Part shown: positions 6,555-13,299 of the stretch, piece by piece
Layout of the letters: the number at the start of each line of letters is the position of its first letter
Numbering within the stretch: position 1 is the first letter of the stretch
DNA from: Chitinophaga pinensis
Lineage (GTDB): Bacteria > Bacteroidota > Bacteroidia > NS11-12g > UBA9320
DNA: 13,299 nt
Assembly: GCA_945890595.1 (NCBI GenBank)
Contig: CAMDCQ010000058.1
Span: 1-13,299 of the forward strand
Direction: 5' to 3'
Program-made: the position numbers and the translations under genes
Notes under the pieces: generated by a model
Seen by the model: only the letters and a program-made list of their open reading frames with translations
Told to the model about the DNA's origin: nothing
Databases searched by the model: none

Positions 6555-9368
6555 TTATAATTTAAAGCTAACGCCGAATAGTATTTGTCTAGGAGCGGTA
6601 TAACGAGCAGGATTGTTAGGAGGTGTTCCGCTTTCCTCTGGTCCAAGGTAGCGATCATCTCGCTGGTTATTGGGCAAATCGTCTCCTGGTTCCCAAGCTC
6701 TGCCTGTCACAGGATTAATAACCTGCGCATTTTTATAGTTAAATAAATTTCTTGCTTCCACACTTAGTGTAACCCCTTTACCCTTGGCTTGTGCAAATGT
6801 CTTTGTGAGTTTAATATCACTATTTACCCATGGCGTAGCTCGTTCAGCTAAATAATTATTCAGATCTGAAACATACAGCGGTCTACCTAAATCATTATAT
6901 CCTTCTAACAGCATTGGCGTATATCTAAATCCACTCTGGTAAGATGAGCTAAAGTAGATTTGCGTTCCTTTCATCCATTTTCGATAGATGCTTAAATTAG
7001 TATCTGGGGCAAAGACCACCCCAAGATTAATATTCCAAGGTCTGTCCCAAGCCAAGTACTGCTCTGTGCTTAGGGGTACTTCCCCATTTTGCTCTATTTG
7101 CAAACTGCTTTCTCTCGCACTGTTACTTTTACCTTTGGCGAGCTGATAGGCTACGTTGGTAAACGTTCGCAAGTAGGAAGTCATTCGCCAGATAACATTA
7201 GCCTCGGCACCTTGCACTTTCGCATAATCCTGGTTAATGTACATGGTCTTGCTTACAGGTCTTCCCGTTTGATCCGTTACAATAACCTTGCGGCTTACGA
7301 TGTAGTCAAAACGATTGTTATTATAGGCTGATAATGTTAGGCCTAAATTTTTCTTAATCTGAGATTTAAAGCCTATTTCGTATGCTACATTTACCTCTGG
7401 ATTCAAGTCTGGATTACCCAAAAACGAAAGAAAACTTCTATCCTGATACTCTGGATCTAAGCCTGCATATACAAAACGAGGATGCGGTAAACGCATACTA
7501 TGGCTATAGTTAAAGTACAGTACGTTATTATTGGTTACCGGAAACGACACATTTATTTTAGGCAATATTCTAGCCTTATAACGAAGTCCAAACACCTTCA
7601 CTGTATGGCTTTTGTAGTCTTCTCTTACTTGATTGATAACAGGTGCAGTTGGATTATTAACCGCATCATCCGCAAACTTACCCGGCGCCCAATAATTGAA
7701 ACGCGCTCCTAAATTGGCGATTATCCCTTTGTATAGTATTTTATCACTAAAAAATAGACCTCCATTATTTGGTTTTACACGCCAAATGTCATTGCTAGAA
7801 CCAATGCTAATACTCGGAGTACTTATACTATCATTGATTTGTATGGGTGCGCCAACCCAAGGTCTTGTCACATCTACCCACTGATATTCATTAAGCTTAT
7901 GCTCCCAACCGAAATTCATCTGATGGGTTTTATCCTTTGGATAATATTTAAAACTCGTTTTAATGGTGTGCTCACTGGCAAAGTGATCGTGCCACGTAGA
8001 ACTTATACCTCCATTATTTATTAAACCTGGACCCGGTAGTACATATTGAATAAAGCCATTGGGGTTAAAAACTTGCACTGGATTCGTCACTATGCTTTGC
8101 TCGTCATACACTTGGTCTACCGAATTAGTCCTAAAAGGTCTTCCGTTGGCGTCTGCTCTCAAATTGGTAAAAAGTCGACCTAAGGTAAGTGTCCCCACGA
8201 ATTTTTCGGTGATGGTACGTCTTATATTTATAGCTGTAAGATTAGAGGAATGGGTGTAGGTAGTAGCGTTATCTAAATTTAAACTTCTATCAAACTGATA
8301 ACCTGGTGCTAGAATCGCATCAAATCCCACAATTTGGAGTGACCGAGTACTTTGATTTACGGTTAAACTGTGTTGGTTGGTTATCGATATTTTCGTTTTT
8401 TGATTAAGCTCGTGCGAGAGTTTTAAGGTGTGTGTAAATTGATTGGATTGTCTTGGCGCCCAAAAACTATCGTTTTCCGTTAGTAATGAACTATGCAACT
8501 GCTGTGCAGTAGGACCAAAATAATCGTCGGTAAGATTTAGGGTAACATTATTGAAGAAATAAACTTTTCTCTTCTTCACTTTAATTTTCCCACCGAATGA
8601 AAATTCGCCTATATCTGTATTCCAACCCGAATTTGTACTGCCTCCAAGATTATCTCTTTGCCAACTTCCCGCAACTTGAAATTCATCTGAACCTTCTTTG
8701 ATAGATGTACTAATAACACCAGCGGTACCTCCATCGTGCTCTGCTCCTGCTCCACCAGTAATCAACTCTAATTCACCTATTGAACCACTGGATACTTGTA
8801 CCCCAAAGCCAGTACCTGCCAGCGGATCTTGTGCGCTTATGTTATCTATATTGAAAGAAGTTTCATACACACGAGCTCCTCTAATTTGAATACCATCTGG
8901 AGATTTAGATACACCAGCTTGAATCGCAACCACCTCTTGAACGTCTCGCACATTCATCTCCTCGATGTCTTTTTTGTTTAACGTTATGGTGCTTTTTGCA
9001 TCATCTAGTTCAACAACTTTTTTCTTCCCTACTATTTTAACGGTTTCAAAGGAATTGGTTTGAGCTGTCATTTTCACATTGAGTACCGTTGATTTATCCG
9101 TTTGTATCTCTATATCATTATAGATTTTCTGCTGATACCCCATAAATGAGATATTTATAGTGTACGACCCTGGTTTTATGCTGGCAATTTTAAACGACCC
9201 ATCTGCTTCTGATATGGCTGCTCCATAAGTACCTACTATTCTTACATATGCACCTACCAGCTTTTCACCACTTTCTTGATCGGTAAGTACCCCTTTAAGC
9301 GTGCCGTTTTGAGCAATGCTAAACAGTGTAACTAATATGCCGAGTATACTACCAGTTAAACGCTTCAT
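6555..9368 (-). CDS. TonB-dependent receptor with CarboxypepD-regulatory-like domain
   Basis: This outer-membrane active transporter should import a bulky or scarce ligand using TonB-ExbBD energy. The 937 residues comprise a signal peptide (1-19, SIA|Q), a CarboxypepD-regulatory-like beta-sandwich (about 21-103, GTLKGVLTDQESGEKLVGA to VLNVKM), a plug domain (about 118-232, with DDAKSTITL, IQIRGARVYETSFNIDNI and the Gly-rich GGAGAEHDGGTAGVIST) and a 22-strand-type barrel to the end. The last strand is RQILFGVSFKL. It lacks the SusC hallmark of a SusD gene next door; instead its partners upstream are a lipoprotein and a T9SS cargo protein. Its first 20 bp overlap the end of the lipoprotein gene, which implies coupled translation. 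It is last in the operon. The ligand is unknown; no siderophore- or glycan-specific marker is visible. Confidence 0.93.
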   Translation of the reverse strand: MKRLTGSILGILVTLFSIAQNGTLKGVLTDQESGEKLVGAYVRIVGTYGAAISEADGSFKIASIKPGSYTINISFMGYQQKIYNDIEIQTDKSTVLNVKMTAQTNSFETVKIVGKKKVVELDDAKSTITLNKKDIEEMNVRDVQEVVAIQAGVSKSPDGIQIRGARVYETSFNIDNISAQDPLAGTGFGVQVSSGSIGELELITGGAGAEHDGGTAGVISTSIKEGSDEFQVAGSWQRDNLGGSTNSGWNTDIGEFSFGGKIKVKKRKVYFFNNVTLNLTDDYFGPTAQQLHSSLLTENDSFWAPRQSNQFTHTLKLSHELNQKTKISITNQHSLTVNQSTRSLQIVGFDAILAPGYQFDRSLNLDNATTYTHSSNLTAINIRRTITEKFVGTLTLGRLFTNLRADANGRPFRTNSVDQVYDEQSIVTNPVQVFNPNGFIQYVLPGPGLINNGGISSTWHDHFASEHTIKTSFKYYPKDKTHQMNFGWEHKLNEYQWVDVTRPWVGAPIQINDSISTPSISIGSSNDIWRVKPNNGGLFFSDKILYKGIIANLGARFNYWAPGKFADDAVNNPTAPVINQVREDYKSHTVKVFGLRYKARILPKINVSFPVTNNNVLYFNYSHSMRLPHPRFVYAGLDPEYQDRSFLSFLGNPDLNPEVNVAYEIGFKSQIKKNLGLTLSAYNNNRFDYIVSRKVIVTDQTGRPVSKTMYINQDYAKVQGAEANVIWRMTSYLRTFTNVAYQLAKGKSNSARESSLQIEQNGEVPLSTEQYLAWDRPWNINLGVVFAPDTNLSIYRKWMKGTQIYFSSSYQSGFRYTPMLLEGYNDLGRPLYVSDLNNYLAERATPWVNSDIKLTKTFAQAKGKGVTLSVEARNLFNYKNAQVINPVTGRAWEPGDDLPNNQRDDRYLGPEESGTPPNNPARYTAPRQILFGVSFKL

Positions 9369-10806
9369 TTAGTATTTTAGAGATTAATTGATTTTGGTTA
9401 ATACTATTTTTATTAAGCTTGTGAAGTTCAACAGAAAAGAGCACTAAATTCACTTGATTTTTATTATTTCTTCTTCTAATAGCAATGCACCTCGGACCAC
9501 TCCAGCCACCGCTAGGTGTAAGTTGAGCAGTGTAAAACACTTCTGCATTTACTCCTGGGTAAAAAGGATCTGCAGCGAGTAGAAAATTAGCAGGTTGTAC
9601 CACAGGGTATCCAGCATCTTTACTTATCGCAGCACTGTCGTTGGTAAAAAAAGCTTGACCTCTAGCCGAGCTAAAACTATCAATTGATAGCACATCTCCA
9701 ATTATGCTTAAATCGGCTCCGTTAGAAAACGACGTGGAAACCAGTACTTTTTTATTATTGTCAATTAGTTGTTGAATGACAGGTGCCGCAAAATCCAATA
9801 AAGTGCCATCAAGACCAGAGAAAGGATTACTTGTCGTGCCTTCTTCGGTATGAAAGAAAATTTTATCGTATTCCATTGCAAGAAGTCGGAAGGTAGGATC
9901 CCAAAACTTAGGTTGGTATTTGCCGCCGTCTCGAGCATAATCTACTGCGTCTAGATTTTTATAATTGATTGCAATAAGGGCATTGTATATAGCAGACAAA
10001 CTTTGATTATGTCCACCTACTGCCAGTAAATCACTTGTTTTAGATTTGGTGTAAATATTTATGGTACTATCTACTTTACTCTCTGAATTAGCAATGTCGG
10101 ATACTTTAAGTTGGATTATATTATTCCCCCCATTTACAAAACCATCAATAGTAAGCCTGGCATTTTTTTCAATTCCGTAATACAGTTTCGCATTGCCTTT
10201 GCCTAAAGCAGAGGTATTTTCTGCGATGAGTGAAATTAATTTTTGATTGAGATCAATCTCAGACCACGCTCCGTCATTGGCGCGTATAAAGCCTTTTTTT
10301 AGCGTAGCATCTCCATCTGGATCACTGGCACGGTAGCGAAAAGATATAACTAGATTTGTAGTGTCCTCAGTTACACTTGCTTTGTCAAATGACACTACAG
10401 GAGGACTATTTTTAAGTGGCACTTTTATGAAAGCAGGAGTCGGATCAGCAACGTTTTCATCGTCCACCGCTCTCACATAAAACTCAATATCTGTTGAGTC
10501 TGCGTCTGGATCAATATCAAATAAAAATGTACTATCTTGTAGTTGAGTTTTAAACCACTCCCCTTCATTTATTTTGATTTCGTAATGCTGAACGTAGCCA
10601 TCTACATCTGTACCAAACCACGTGAGGTTAACTGTGCTATTTAGCCGTTTGTCTCCAGAAAGGTTGATGTTTTCTATAGATAATTTAGTTTCGGGAGCCA
10701 TGTTTGGCAACTCCTCTCCCGTTTTACAGGAAAAAGTAAAAACAAGAAGACCGAGCACGAAAGTGCTCAGTCCTTTTGTTGAATAAGATAAGATACTATT
10801 TATCAT
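9349..10806 (-). CDS. Ig-domain lipoprotein with C-terminal alpha/beta-like module
   Basis: The 485-residue product begins with a lipoprotein signal (hydrophobic STFVLGLLVFTF, then Cys27 in FTFSC), so it should be lipid-anchored in the envelope, perhaps at the cell surface. Two Ig/fibronectin-like beta domains follow: about 34-132 (MAPETKLSIENINL, DVDGYVQHYEIKINEGEWF, FYVRAVDDENVADPTP) and about 133-254 (SPPVVSF, DPDGDATLKKGFIR, IQLKVSDIANSES). From about 257 the pattern changes to alternating strands and helices (DLLAVGGHN, YDKIFFHTEEG, APVIQQLIDNNKKVLVSTSFSNG, VNLVLFSVELHKL). This could be a Rossmann- or glutamine-amidotransferase-like alpha/beta fold, but I see no catalytic Cys-His-Glu triad. 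The start overlaps the previous stop as TAATG, and its 3' end overlaps the receptor gene by 20 bp. Lipidation is well supported; domain naming beyond Ig-like is tentative. Confidence 0.82.
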   Translation of the reverse strand: MINSILSYSTKGLSTFVLGLLVFTFSCKTGEELPNMAPETKLSIENINLSGDKRLNSTVNLTWFGTDVDGYVQHYEIKINEGEWFKTQLQDSTFLFDIDPDADSTDIEFYVRAVDDENVADPTPAFIKVPLKNSPPVVSFDKASVTEDTTNLVISFRYRASDPDGDATLKKGFIRANDGAWSEIDLNQKLISLIAENTSALGKGNAKLYYGIEKNARLTIDGFVNGGNNIIQLKVSDIANSESKVDSTINIYTKSKTSDLLAVGGHNQSLSAIYNALIAINYKNLDAVDYARDGGKYQPKFWDPTFRLLAMEYDKIFFHTEEGTTSNPFSGLDGTLLDFAAPVIQQLIDNNKKVLVSTSFSNGADLSIIGDVLSIDSFSSARGQAFFTNDSAAISKDAGYPVVQPANFLLAADPFYPGVNAEVFYTAQLTPSGGWSGPRCIAIRRRNNKNQVNLVLFSVELHKLNKNSINQNQLISKILNEAFNW

Positions 10807-13019
10807 TAAATTTTCACAAACTTAGCAGAAGCTCTCTGCCCAGTTGCGTTGGTATATTCTAGGAAATAAACACCACTTAATAATGAACTTATATTCACAG
10901 AGGTGCTTCCAAGTATTTCAGTTTGACTCACTAATCTTCCTTCAAGACTGCGCAGTGCAAGTGTGCCATGACCATTGTTACCTACCTGAATAGTTAACAC
11001 ATTATTGGCAGGATTTGGGTAAAAAGAAACACCTAAATCGGTAAGTTCTACAACGCTATTTTTAGCGGTATCGCTCGCATATTTTGCAGGTGCTAATGTT
11101 TGGCTAAAACCTATGATATCGTCGTTATTTCTTGGCTTAAGTGCAAATTGGCTGAATCCATAATAAATTACTCCAACCATAGCGTCCATATCCATGTCTT
11201 TGGTAGCTTCCACTGCTGCTACTTCCATGATACCATCTATGTTGGCAAAAGTATCGTTAGACACTAAAGACACCCAAAGTGAAGAATTATTGTTGCTGTT
11301 TTTTACACCGGATTGAACCTTAGTACTATTGGCAAAATTAGCTGCAGTATCATTAGAGATCATGAACTCACCAAATGGATTTAAACGTGGGTTAGCTATT
11401 TTTACTTTACCTCCTGCATTAACCATTTTTACCAGCATAGATTCGTATTTTTCCATTCCTCCATTTGCCCTGCCTGCACTATCACTTACGGGTAATTCTA
11501 TAGGCGCTACATCAAATGTTTTACCTGTTTTGGATACTGAAGTTACTTCTAATTGGGTGTTTCCGAATGATTCTACCACTTTACCAGTTACTTCTACTTC
11601 TTCAGTTCTCCATAAGTCTAACAAGTCAGCGTTACCTGTTAACTTTATACCTGCAAACTCTGTTGCGTCTTTATCTTGAATATAAATATCTTCTAGGTCG
11701 TAAGGCTTGGCACTTGCGATAACATATCCTTTTACGGTAACTGTTTGATCTTTATACGGACTTGCATCTTGAAGCGGGTTTAATACTTTTTGAAGGTCAA
11801 CAATACTTAAGCCATTATCTCTAACGGTATAAAAAGAGGTTGAACCCGATGCTTTTGCTGCACTAAAAGGTTCGTAGCTTTTATTACCATCGTTATCATC
11901 GGCAGCGATATAATATCTAACTATTGTACCATCTGCAAAAGCTGGAATTGTCGCTTGAAATTCATCTGTTGAACCGGACTTTAATGTCATCGATACTGAA
12001 GTAAAAGCAGTATTATCCTGATTTAAGTTTGTTGAGTAAAATAATTTTTGGTCTACTACAGTACCATTAAAATCAACAATTTTAGCTGTAAGCGTTACCA
12101 CATTACCGCTAGCAGGAACCAATGGACTTCTGCTTACTTGTGTAATACTTGGAGGTGTATCTCCTACTTTATAATGACTAGCCAAAAATGGATTTAATTC
12201 ATACCCTCTACCTGTTCCACCTGAACAACCATTTTGTGAATGAAGCACAATTCCTGACAAAGACTCGTATTTAGTGCCTACTACCGGCGGTACAAATTGT
12301 CCTTTAGACTGAGGAGATGAACCATTTAATGCAGTCCAACTTGCTTGTTTTTGAGCAATAAATCTATCAGAAACATTTATTAAATTACCGTTTACATCAC
12401 TCACATCAAAACTAACTCTATTGCCACTAAAGATAGAAACCGCAACAACGGTTACGTTTTCAAAGGTCACTAAAGAACCTTCGTATTCTTCTCCCGTAGT
12501 GTATACATTACTTCTTGAGTTATCATTTAATATGCCCAAGTTGATTACTTTTGGTGTAGGGGCTGAGGTTGTTCCTATAACCGTTACCGATGAGTTATCT
12601 TTAGGATAGATTTGTGTTTCACCGCTAAAGTTATTTACCGTTCCCACGATTTCTACAATCATACCTGCAACTAGATTATTAAGCGCTGTTACGGGTTGAG
12701 TGAGTTGTCCTGAGTACACCCCGTGAATCTGAATTCCTGCAAAATTGCCCATTACTCCACCCGCAGCGGTATCCATAATGTGTACACCAGGTCTGTAACC
12801 TCCAGTAACTGAACCTGATGCTAATTCTGTAAGACCTCCGTCGTGCATCACTACACCGACAGTTTTTACTACTTGGTTGTTGTACGCACTTAAATCTTTA
12901 CAACTTGCTAAGTCACTAGGACTTACATACTGTATATCGTGCACCGATACAGCCGTTTGGGCAGACGCAAATAGGATACTGAATAATCCCAATGCTAGTG
13001 TTAGAACTTGTTTTTTCAT
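10806..13019 (-). CDS. T9SS-secreted multi-OB-fold protein (type A sorting domain)
   Basis: The protein is 737 residues from the ATG at 13019-13017. A longer frame to 13214 exists, but its extra 65 residues lie antiparallel in frame sense to the previous gene's tail, are Arg/Cys-rich and would bury the signal peptide. The true start is followed by KKQVLTLALGLFSILFASA|Q. Visible parts are OB-fold-like units at about 25-150 (YNNQVVKTVGVVM, GMIVEIVGTVNNFSGETQI) and 155-283, an Ig-like domain at about 288-399 (PPSITQVSRSPLVPASG), and another OB-like unit at about 402-500 (YKDQTVTVKGYVI, DIYIQDKDATEFAGIKL, EEVEVTGKVVESFGNTQL) with a further one to about 640. The C-terminus (664-737) has VSFYPNPANNVLTIQV, ISSLLSGVYFLEY and KFVKI, the hallmark of the T9SS type A sorting domain. 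It is therefore a cell-surface or released protein. No enzyme active site was recognised. It is the second visible gene of the operon. Confidence 0.9.
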   Translation of the reverse strand: MKKQVLTLALGLFSILFASAQTAVSVHDIQYVSPSDLASCKDLSAYNNQVVKTVGVVMHDGGLTELASGSVTGGYRPGVHIMDTAAGGVMGNFAGIQIHGVYSGQLTQPVTALNNLVAGMIVEIVGTVNNFSGETQIYPKDNSSVTVIGTTSAPTPKVINLGILNDNSRSNVYTTGEEYEGSLVTFENVTVVAVSIFSGNRVSFDVSDVNGNLINVSDRFIAQKQASWTALNGSSPQSKGQFVPPVVGTKYESLSGIVLHSQNGCSGGTGRGYELNPFLASHYKVGDTPPSITQVSRSPLVPASGNVVTLTAKIVDFNGTVVDQKLFYSTNLNQDNTAFTSVSMTLKSGSTDEFQATIPAFADGTIVRYYIAADDNDGNKSYEPFSAAKASGSTSFYTVRDNGLSIVDLQKVLNPLQDASPYKDQTVTVKGYVIASAKPYDLEDIYIQDKDATEFAGIKLTGNADLLDLWRTEEVEVTGKVVESFGNTQLEVTSVSKTGKTFDVAPIELPVSDSAGRANGGMEKYESMLVKMVNAGGKVKIANPRLNPFGEFMISNDTAANFANSTKVQSGVKNSNNNSSLWVSLVSNDTFANIDGIMEVAAVEATKDMDMDAMVGVIYYGFSQFALKPRNNDDIIGFSQTLAPAKYASDTAKNSVVELTDLGVSFYPNPANNVLTIQVGNNGHGTLALRSLEGRLVSQTEILGSTSVNISSLLSGVYFLEYTNATGQRASAKFVKI

Positions 13020-13036
13020 TTTATTTTTTTTATTCT

Positions 13037-13299
13037 TTATTTTATAACGGCAAATTTGCTCTTGTATAACTTGCCTGTGTCTAAATCTTTTACGGTAAAA
13101 ATATATAACCCTCGGGCTATAATTTGTGTGTTCTCTGTAAGCAAGTCCCATGCATGCTCTCCTCCTGCAAATACATTTTGGTCTGCATTCTCTGCTCCAA
13201 AAGTTTGATTCCATCGGATATCGCTGCCATCGTATTGAGCATTGTGTGTTATCTTATCTAAGAAATCTCCTGCCGCCGTGTAAACATATATTTCACAAT
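13037..13299 (-). CDS. C-terminus of exported protein with FlgD-Ig-like tail (partial)
   Basis: The last 86 codons of a gene entering from the right edge are visible, ending at TAA 13039-13037. The sequence reads EIYVYTAAGDFLDKITHN, then SDIRWNQTFG, GGEHAWDLLTENTQIIARG, LYIFTVKDLDTGKLYKSKF and AVIK. The pattern of strand, W-x-L-x-(8-10)-G-x-Y-x-F/Y-V and a C-terminal KFAVIK is typical of the FlgD-Ig-like beta-sandwich found at the C-terminus of many large secreted Bacteroidota proteins. It is related in layout to T9SS sorting tails. The stop is 17 A/T-rich bases upstream of the next ATG, so this gene is almost certainly in the same operon. The main body and therefore the function are outside the window. 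Confidence 0.8.
   Translation of the reverse strand, partial: CEIYVYTAAGDFLDKITHNAQYDGSDIRWNQTFGAENADQNVFAGGEHAWDLLTENTQIIARGLYIFTVKDLDTGKLYKSKFAVIK

Noticed and set aside
7089..8981. Several 60-80 codon plus-strand frames opposite the TonB receptor
   Set aside because: They lack signal sequences, domains or promoter context and lie wholly inside a well-supported gene on the other strand.
13020..13214. N-terminal extension of the T9SS cargo gene
   Set aside because: It overlaps the coding end of the previous gene in another frame, is rich in Arg and Cys unlike any secreted domain here, and is followed by a proper Met plus signal peptide.

Overview
The window looks like a chromosomal segment of a member of the Bacteroidota, probably Flavobacteriales or a close relative. 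Four signs support this. The base composition is AT-rich. Start codons are preceded by A/T-rich stretches with no Shine-Dalgarno sequence. Several promoter candidates match the Bacteroidota -7 box TAnnTTTG. A secreted protein ends in a type IX secretion (T9SS) type A sorting domain beside a CarboxypepD-regulatory-like TonB-dependent receptor. No tRNA, rRNA, CRISPR array, insertion sequence or phage gene is visible, and no stretch above 300 bases lacks a gene.

Region 1 (1-2247, minus strand) is a compact operon read right to left. It holds a DUF368/PopT-family membrane protein (proposed undecaprenyl-phosphate transporter), shikimate dehydrogenase aroE (ATGA overlap), then a lipocalin-like lipoprotein cut by the window edge. 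Across a 58-bp divergent promoter region lies a 42-codon lipoprotein gene on the plus strand (2306-2434). It is very basic and has three cysteines.

Region 2 (2437-4461) has two divergent envelope genes: a 374-residue probable outer-membrane beta-barrel protein (minus) and a 264-residue exported DUF3108 protein (plus). A strong intrinsic terminator follows the DUF3108 gene. The candidate promoter of the next gene overlaps the distal arm of that hairpin.

Region 3 (4552-6429, plus) is a single Uup-type ABC-F ATPase with two complete nucleotide-binding domains and the C-terminal coiled coil, ended by its own hairpin terminator.

Region 4 (6555-13299, minus) is a tightly packed surface/secretion operon. 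In transcription order it holds the C-terminus of a large exported protein with a FlgD-Ig-like tail; a 737-residue multi-OB-fold T9SS cargo protein; a 485-residue lipoprotein with tandem Ig-like domains and a C-terminal alpha/beta-like module; and a 937-residue TonB-dependent receptor. The junctions are 17 bp, a 1-bp TAATG overlap and a 20-bp overlap, so the four are very likely co-transcribed. A working model is a surface capture-and-import machine: secreted and lipid-anchored proteins handle a ligand at the cell surface and the receptor imports it. The ligand cannot be read from the sequence. This operon is the best candidate here for an undescribed system.
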